DNA from: Dactylellina haptotyla
Lineage: Eukaryota > Ascomycota > Orbiliomycetes > Orbiliales > Orbiliaceae
Direction: 5' to 3'
Length of the DNA stretch: 64,000 bases
Assembly (NCBI GenBank): GCA_031310005.1
Contig: CM062380.1
Location: forward strand, 4,092,001-4,156,000
The notes under the pieces were generated by a model. The model was not told the DNA's origin and made no database searches. It saw only the letters and a list, made by a program, of their open reading frames with translations. The position numbers were made by a program, and so were the translations under genes. Positions 58,373-64,000 of this stretch are shown piece by piece. Numbering within the stretch: the first letter of the stretch is position 1; every line of letters starts with the position of its first letter.

Positions 58373-59608
58373 TTAAGCGAAACCGTTGTAGGCGATGACG
58401 TTTGGAGAGCCTTTAAGGTCTCCTTTGACCTGGTTCTTAACTCCGGTGTTGAGAATCGTGGTCGTTGTCTGGTCTGGAGTAGAACCACCAGTAGAGCGAC
58501 AAATGAAATAGGCAGCTAGGCCTGCAACATGAGGTGTCGACATAGAAGTTCCGGAGAGTGTGGCGGTAGAAGTGTCGCTATCTTTCCAAGCGCTGACGAT
58601 TCCATCACCAGGAGCGAAGAGATCGAGAACTGTGCCGTAGTCTGACCAAGAAGTGATAAAGCCGTTTTGATCGATAGCCCCAACTGTTAGCGCCTTCGGT
58701 GCTGAGGCCGGAGATGAGTTTGAAGCATCCTCTCCCTCGTTACCGGCAGCGACAGCACTAATGATACCCGCGTTCCAAAGAGTATCAATAGCATTATTAA
58801 TAGCAGTAGACTTGCCTCCCCCAAGAGACAAGCTAACAACTGAGTAGTTTGGCTTAGCATTAGCAGCTACCCAGTTCATGCCTGCCAATACGCTCGACCA
58901 AGTACCATCACCATTGGCATCGAGAACTTTAACGGCAACAACATTAGCCTTTCTGGCTACACCGTAAGTCTTTCCAACAGCGGTTCCGGCACAATGAGTA
59001 CCGTGACCATTGCCGTCCGTGTTATCTGAATCGATTGTATTTGTTCCCCAGGTTGCTCTCCTGGTTCCGTCAGCGTTTTGGAATTCGCTATGGGTGATCC
59101 TAATGCCAGTATCGATAACGAATACAGTCACATTAAGACTGTTCACAACAATGTTGTAGTCGTAGCTGTATGGGCTAACGAAATTTGTGTGAGAGACACG
59201 AGCGAGACCCCAACCAGCGCCGTTTTGTCTTGCGTTGACTTTAACGACAGCATCTTGTTCGACATAGTCCACCAGAGGTGAATTTAGAATGGTCTGCAAA
59301 GTGAGTTTGTCGAAACCTCCACTGTATCCCTTCAGGCCTCCAGCAATTTTGAACATCTTCTTAAGGCCTTTGCCAATTTTTCCCTTGCCCATAGCGTCAA
59401 CCAAGTCGCTTTTAGCGACAGATTGGGAAACAACATTGGTATGGGCGTCGATATCTGCTTGGCTGACGTCTTTCTTGAAAACAACAATGTATGCATTGGG
59501 GATGGTACCAGGGGCACCAGCATTGAGTACCTCTTTAACTGGTGCCGAGAATACCTCGACGGCAAAACCCGCAATAGCGAGGAGAGAAATGATATTTTTG
59601 CTCCACAT
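58373..59608 (-). CDS. Secreted subtilisin-like protease (proteinase K type, S8)
   Basis: A single exon of 411 residues, ATG at 59608. A signal peptide (about 1-21, VFSA) is followed by an inhibitor I9 propeptide (about 38-125, AYIVVFKKD...VEQDAVV) that guides folding and is then cut off. The catalytic triad is complete: Asp166 (VFVIDTGI), His202 (GHGTHCAGT) and Ser355 (LSGTSMSTPH), with the oxyanion Asn290 (AAGNEG). The mature enzyme of about 285 residues is close to proteinase K and to cuticle-degrading proteases of fungi. It should be secreted and degrade host or environmental protein. No break seen. Confidence 0.97.
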   Translation of the reverse strand: MWSKNIISLLAIAGFAVEVFSAPVKEVLNAGAPGTIPNAYIVVFKKDVSQADIDAHTNVVSQSVAKSDLVDAMGKGKIGKGLKKMFKIAGGLKGYSGGFDKLTLQTILNSPLVDYVEQDAVVKVNARQNGAGWGLARVSHTNFVSPYSYDYNIVVNSLNVTVFVIDTGIRITHSEFQNADGTRRATWGTNTIDSDNTDGNGHGTHCAGTAVGKTYGVARKANVVAVKVLDANGDGTWSSVLAGMNWVAANAKPNYSVVSLSLGGGKSTAINNAIDTLWNAGIISAVAAGNEGEDASNSSPASAPKALTVGAIDQNGFITSWSDYGTVLDLFAPGDGIVSAWKDSDTSTATLSGTSMSTPHVAGLAAYFICRSTGGSTPDQTTTTILNTGVKNQVKGDLKGSPNVIAYNGFA

Positions 59609-62600
59609 TTTGAGTTGCGTTTTAGGTGAATGCCTCGTGGAGGAGTCGAAGGAAAGAAGAGCAGGATATAAAGCAACTGTTTAAACGTCTACCGACGGGT
59701 GACCTCCAGCTATATTGTCGATTGGGAATAGGAAAGAAATTTGTCAAATATAGTGCGAGGCCATACTTCATTTATAGAAAGTGAAATCATCCTAGCAATA
59801 TCAGCCGTGGCGTTGCCTGCCGCTTCTAATACATCCGCAATATTTAGTGTAGATGGCAGAGCCGAACGATTCATTCGTACGCGTCTTCTTGCATATGGGT
59901 ATTGACTAATTGTTAGAGCCGATTGCGACTCTGGACGTCGTGGATCCACCTAGAACCGTTTAACCATACAGACCCTACTTCACATTATACTACTGGATGT
60001 TGCCAATGTCTCGGAGACACCTTGTATCTCGAGTAACTTCCTTTCTTCTCCAAACATACTTTTCGGTCAAGCTAATTACGCTTGTGTAAACATGTGGCGG
60101 ACATGCGTGGAATTTCTAACAGCATGAGAAAATCTAGACTCTAAATGGAGACGCTATGCCACCCAAATCCCAAACTGGAAAGCACCTGCATATAACTTCC
60201 CTCGATCTAGATCAACTTTCGAGAGCTACCAGGTAACTCTCCGCTTTTCTCTGCAGTAACTGCGGCTGACTAAATCGTCCAAGACCATCTGACATTTGCC
60301 TTCAAGGCTAGCTCGGCCCGAGGAGAATATAGGAGAAGATGGCGAGAATGTCGACTATCAATCGAATCTCGGGATATGTATTCGGTATTTTGAGGGAAGC
60401 TTTCAGCAATCGATGTCTCTTTATTTCCAAAAATGCCCAAAATGCAGGATGTGTCTTGGTCAACACCGTTAAATGTGCAACATAGGTGTCATCCGTAGCT
60501 CCGTCCTTAGAGGTCGACTAATGGGCTTGGCAAGTACAGAATATTCGTTTGCAGGCGAGAAGGTTAGTTGTTACTCGCTTATTTTTGTTTCGGGTTAATG
60601 AAATCCCAGTAAAACATTCAAAGTTCAGAAACCTGGTAACTGGACCATTTCGAACCCAGATTTTCTCTCTCATCTGGATATGACTGATACCTATCGGTGA
60701 TATGCATTATTTTTAACAATATCTATCTATAATGACCCTGAGATATGAGCTGCATATGGTGCAGATAAGTTGATAACACCTACCAACGCGAGGTCGTACG
60801 GAAGTACGGCCGAAGTCAAGATATTTTCCGCCGCCACGCGTGATATTTCAATTTTGTGCGTTCAACGCAAATTCGCGTAAGACATCACTAATTGAGATTG
60901 CTAGTTCGAAGATTTTGAAGATCGCGAATCTTGAAGCTCTTTCTAAATACTTAAGTTTATTTCTTAGCAAAAAAAATTTCAGTGAACAAGACGCGAGAGC
61001 AGAGTTTCTGACAAAAGTTTTTCTTCGTGTTGTTGACTAATTTACCCTTAAGGTGCGTGGTTGCGGCAGGGTGCCAGATGCGGGAAAGTCTCTTCTTGAG
61101 GCTCTACTGCGACACAAGTCGGTCCAATCGGAGTAGCAGGCCATCAACTTCTAGTCGAACACTGGTTCTTTTTAGGTGCATATAAGGCGCTTAGGTTCAG
61201 GGATCCTTTTTGGTTATGCTTGCCTCGGGTGTAGCTCCGCCGAGTCAAGAGGTTACCTGCTCTGCTTCCCCAAAGCCCCGGTGAACATGATTTTTGCTGT
61301 AAAATATTTGGACGACCCTTGGGGAATGCGGTTTTAAATGATCACTGTTGATATTTCTGGACTTCATTGATTTGAACTACCTGTAGCATATAAATGGCGG
61401 GATTTACCCTGATATTTTTAAATATCCGAACTTGGCGGGGTGATTTGGTGCATCCGCTACTTACGAGCTTTATAATTGCCCCCGCCGGAAATTAACTGGC
61501 AAAAGCTGTGACCAAATTTGTAATTTCTTCCTGTAGGATACACGTAAGCCGAGACTAGTTGACAGGAGATCGGCCACTTCAGACAGCGAAAGCGAGTACC
61601 AAGCATTTTCAGTCCTCCACCGTTAGATTCCAGACCTTTCCGTCATTACTTAATTCCCGGCTCCACGTTGGAGAGACAACGAACAGGGCTAGAGATAGCG
61701 CATCTCTTGAAAGCAACAAGAAATTAATTTAACGGTCGCTTTCATAGACTCCTTTTCCCAAATATCCATCGAACACGCTCTAGATGTAAACTTGGGTGTA
61801 GCCTTGGCCGGACCTATTGTGGAGTGGACGAAGTCAAAACTGAATATGCATGTGCACAAGTGTAGTGGAGATGAGTTGGAGGCTAGCATTTATCTGGCTA
61901 CAGCCATGGTATCAATACTTCCGTGGCACGTCTCGCAAAATTTCGAAAATGTCAGAGACAAATTATATTAAAGATGTAATAAGACCATCACCATGCAATA
62001 TAGATAACGGCTCAATAATGCTTATCATTTGGTCAGGGGGCTATAATTGCAAATTAAGACAGACAGGATGTACAAGATCTACTTTAGTGCTCGGCGATAT
62101 ATCCATAGATAGCCTACCGCGCTAGCAAATAGCATGCAGTCTAGATATATGGGGCAATAGTGCACTATAGGTGTGGTATAGCCTGGTAGCCAGTGTGGTA
62201 GAACGTGGCGATTCCAAGTTTTTCGTGCATATAACCAATTGCGTATACGGGACTCCGTGGACAAATAAAATCAATCTCCCGAAACAGTTAAGTGTCTTGG
62301 CCAGAATTTGTCTCTTATGTGAAACGTGATCAGAGAAATTGGACGTCTAAAAACAGGACCTTAGCTGTGGTAAAATTTGCCGACATAGATATGTACGTTT
62401 TGCTAGTGGAAGATTGCGGGATCAAGCCACGAAGAATCCCACACCATTGTATTTACCTGTTCCCTAACCAAATTGTCAAATAATTATATGGGCAAAAGGC
62501 ATGGCCGTCTGCATATTAAGTATTTATATCTTACCACAGACAACAAGAGAAGGAATTATGATATCACCAAAGCGCGCAGCCCACCCTATTGGCTAGTAGT

Positions 62601-62779
62601 AGTGCAGTCTCTTTCACAAAATTGCAGTCCAAAATAAACTCTTTTTAGATATTAGGATTAAACTTAGGTATTAATATTATCATTATTACTAGCATGCAGT
62701 TTCTGTTTCTAATTCTCGCTAGGAGTACAATCTAAATGTCTAACAGTGGATATATAGAGTACTTATCTATAATATAAAA
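59609..62779. other. Long gene-poor stretch
   Basis: 3.2 kb. The left end is the protease promoter. A minus-strand frame at 59710-59949 (80 codons) reads like protein but lacks an ATG at its start. Other short frames (60840-61040, 61689-61889, 61850-62125, 62292-62483) have no support. I see no repeat or mobile element that I can name. Confidence 0.4.
59710..59949 (-). pseudogene. Possible coding fragment, unknown
   Basis: Eighty codons (LNIADVLEAAGNATADIARM is one segment) follow a plausible acceptor (ttctag). No first exon or family is recognised. Confidence 0.2.
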
Positions 62780-64000
62780 CTACAACTTTTCTCCATTCCC
62801 TAACGGCCTCCAACCTACATCTATCCCTCCATCACTAAGCATAGCACTCCTACCAATATTACTGGTAAAAATAGCTTCAGCATCATGCCCAACTCCCTCA
62901 ACAACTCCCAATCTCAAGTTGATGGTACCATTTGAGATGTGATGCCAATTCTGCTTCAACTCAAATCGACCCGGGAACCCATCTAGATTCGCGGATGTCC
63001 CAGCGAGAAGGTTAATATATTTCCACCACGCCAGGTTCCTATCCCGTCTCTTAACCCCCCCCTGCAACTTAGCCATACAGGTCTGGTCACCTTTTTCCAT
63101 GATATCCTCTGTTCCGATAAGTGAAATCACATCCCTGGTAATATACTTATAGAAGGTATCTTCCCTCAACGTTGGGGTATTTTTCTCCAGCGGGAAACCC
63201 TCGAATCCGTACTGCCAAGTATTAAATAACTGACAATTTTGCTTTGACAGACCCAAACTTTCCTGGATAGGTCTGTCGTCCGTAAAATAGGCACAGGTAG
63301 ATGGATTGCCGTGGATATATCGGATGTGGGGGTCTCCTACGATATCTTTCCCGAGAGCAGCATACCTTTGTACAAGCTGCCCTCCGCCGGAGTGCCCTAG
63401 GATCGTAATGTTCTTCATAGCAGGGTATACCGTCTTGTTCTCGAACATGTTTACGATGGCGTCTAATGCATCTATAGAACCAATCTGCGTTCCTTCGGGG
63501 TGTATCGCTCGCTTGGCAGACTGCCAAGCGTTTGCGTCCCATGCTAGATCATTCTCTGCGTACTGTCCTTTATTACGCTTTGCGGAGAAGAATTGCGGCG
63601 CCACGATCGTGGCGTTTATCTGAGAACCAGGGTAGCCATCCTTGCGAGCCGATCGGATCGCGGATGTGGCGAGCACCCAGTGGTGCTTGCCGTCGCGGAG
63701 ACGCCCGTGTAAGATGATAAATGCGTGGGTGATGTATTCGGTAGCCGGCGATATTGATTGGAAGAAAGGGATTCGTTCCTTCCGTGGAGGAGATACCGGT
63801 ATGGATGTGAATATTGCCCCCTTAGGAGGTACTATCTTCGAATGAGCCTAGTAAGTTTGCATTAATTATTAGATGGGTTAATAAAGTTCGCCTTATTGTA
63901 CGCAGGCCAGCACACTCTGTATTGTACCTCGACCAACTAGCAATCTACGAAGTCAACCGTGAGGTCTACAAACTTACTTCGCCCGTATTATTTGGATAAT
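62780..64000 (-). CDS. Alpha/beta hydrolase, 5' end beyond the window
   Basis: Two exons are seen, 62780-63847 and 63978 to beyond 64000; the intron has gtaagt and actag ends and keeps phase. The start lies off the right edge, so only about 360 residues are visible. The catalytic Ser is in ILGHSGGGQLVQRYA, a GxSxG-type nucleophile elbow. The late GVGHDAEAIF probably holds the catalytic His, and an acidic partner (RDVISLIGTEDIME) is also plausible. An early segment HAFIILHGRLRDGKHHW carries the oxyanion HG. The substrate is unknown. It resembles fungal hypothetical hydrolases rather than classic lipases. Confidence 0.85.

Noticed and set aside
1-64000. CRISPR array, rRNA, bacterial operons
   Set aside because: No evenly spaced direct repeats or rRNA segments were seen, and intron-bearing genes on both strands show eukaryotic nuclear DNA.

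Overview
The window reads as nuclear DNA of a filamentous ascomycete (Pezizomycotina; the exact class cannot be fixed from sequence alone). The reasons are short introns of about 50-90 bases with GT..AG ends and CTAAC/CTGAC-like branch sites, a PTH11-type rhodopsin-domain receptor, Clr5, Goodbye-like STAND and CBM1 domains, several F-box proteins and small cysteine-rich secreted proteins. Genes are monocistronic and lie on both strands. No rRNA, CRISPR array, origin or clear intact transposon was seen. Exon joins are my own reading of the splice signals.

Left part (1-10.2 kb): a DUF2828/vWA protein, a four-exon cytochrome P450, the mitochondrial heme A synthase COX15 (convergent with the P450), and a PTH11-like seven-helix receptor. 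From 10.2 to 14.9 kb no gene is recognisable; there are only weak coding relics and one long open frame without a good start.

Middle-left (14.9-29.1 kb) is accessory-looking. A viperin-like radical SAM protein is followed by five small related genes (17.27-20.25 kb) that share an N-terminal MPC[AD]xPxIPxxTYHT motif and that I cannot assign to any known family. Next come two intron-containing cysteine-rich secreted proteins, and then a large Goodbye-like/P-loop/TPR STAND (NLR-like) gene whose reading frame is broken by one TGA. This stretch is the most likely place for something undescribed.

Middle (30.9-46 kb): a small coiled-coil protein, an SLC35/TPT-type transporter with a 13-base micro-exon, an F-box protein with a poly-threonine tract, a GFA/CENP-V zinc protein, a minimal alpha-kinase, an Ntn-type asparaginase/isoaspartyl peptidase, a two-helix membrane protein and two more F-box proteins.

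Right part (46-64 kb): a secreted protein with a duplicated cysteine module and a CBM1; a Clr5-ankyrin protein divergent from ATG12; a two-gene arsenic detoxification cluster (ACR3 efflux pump and arsenite methyltransferase); an F-box-like protein; a secreted proteinase-K-type subtilase; a 3.2 kb stretch without genes; and the 3' part of an alpha/beta hydrolase that runs off the right edge.
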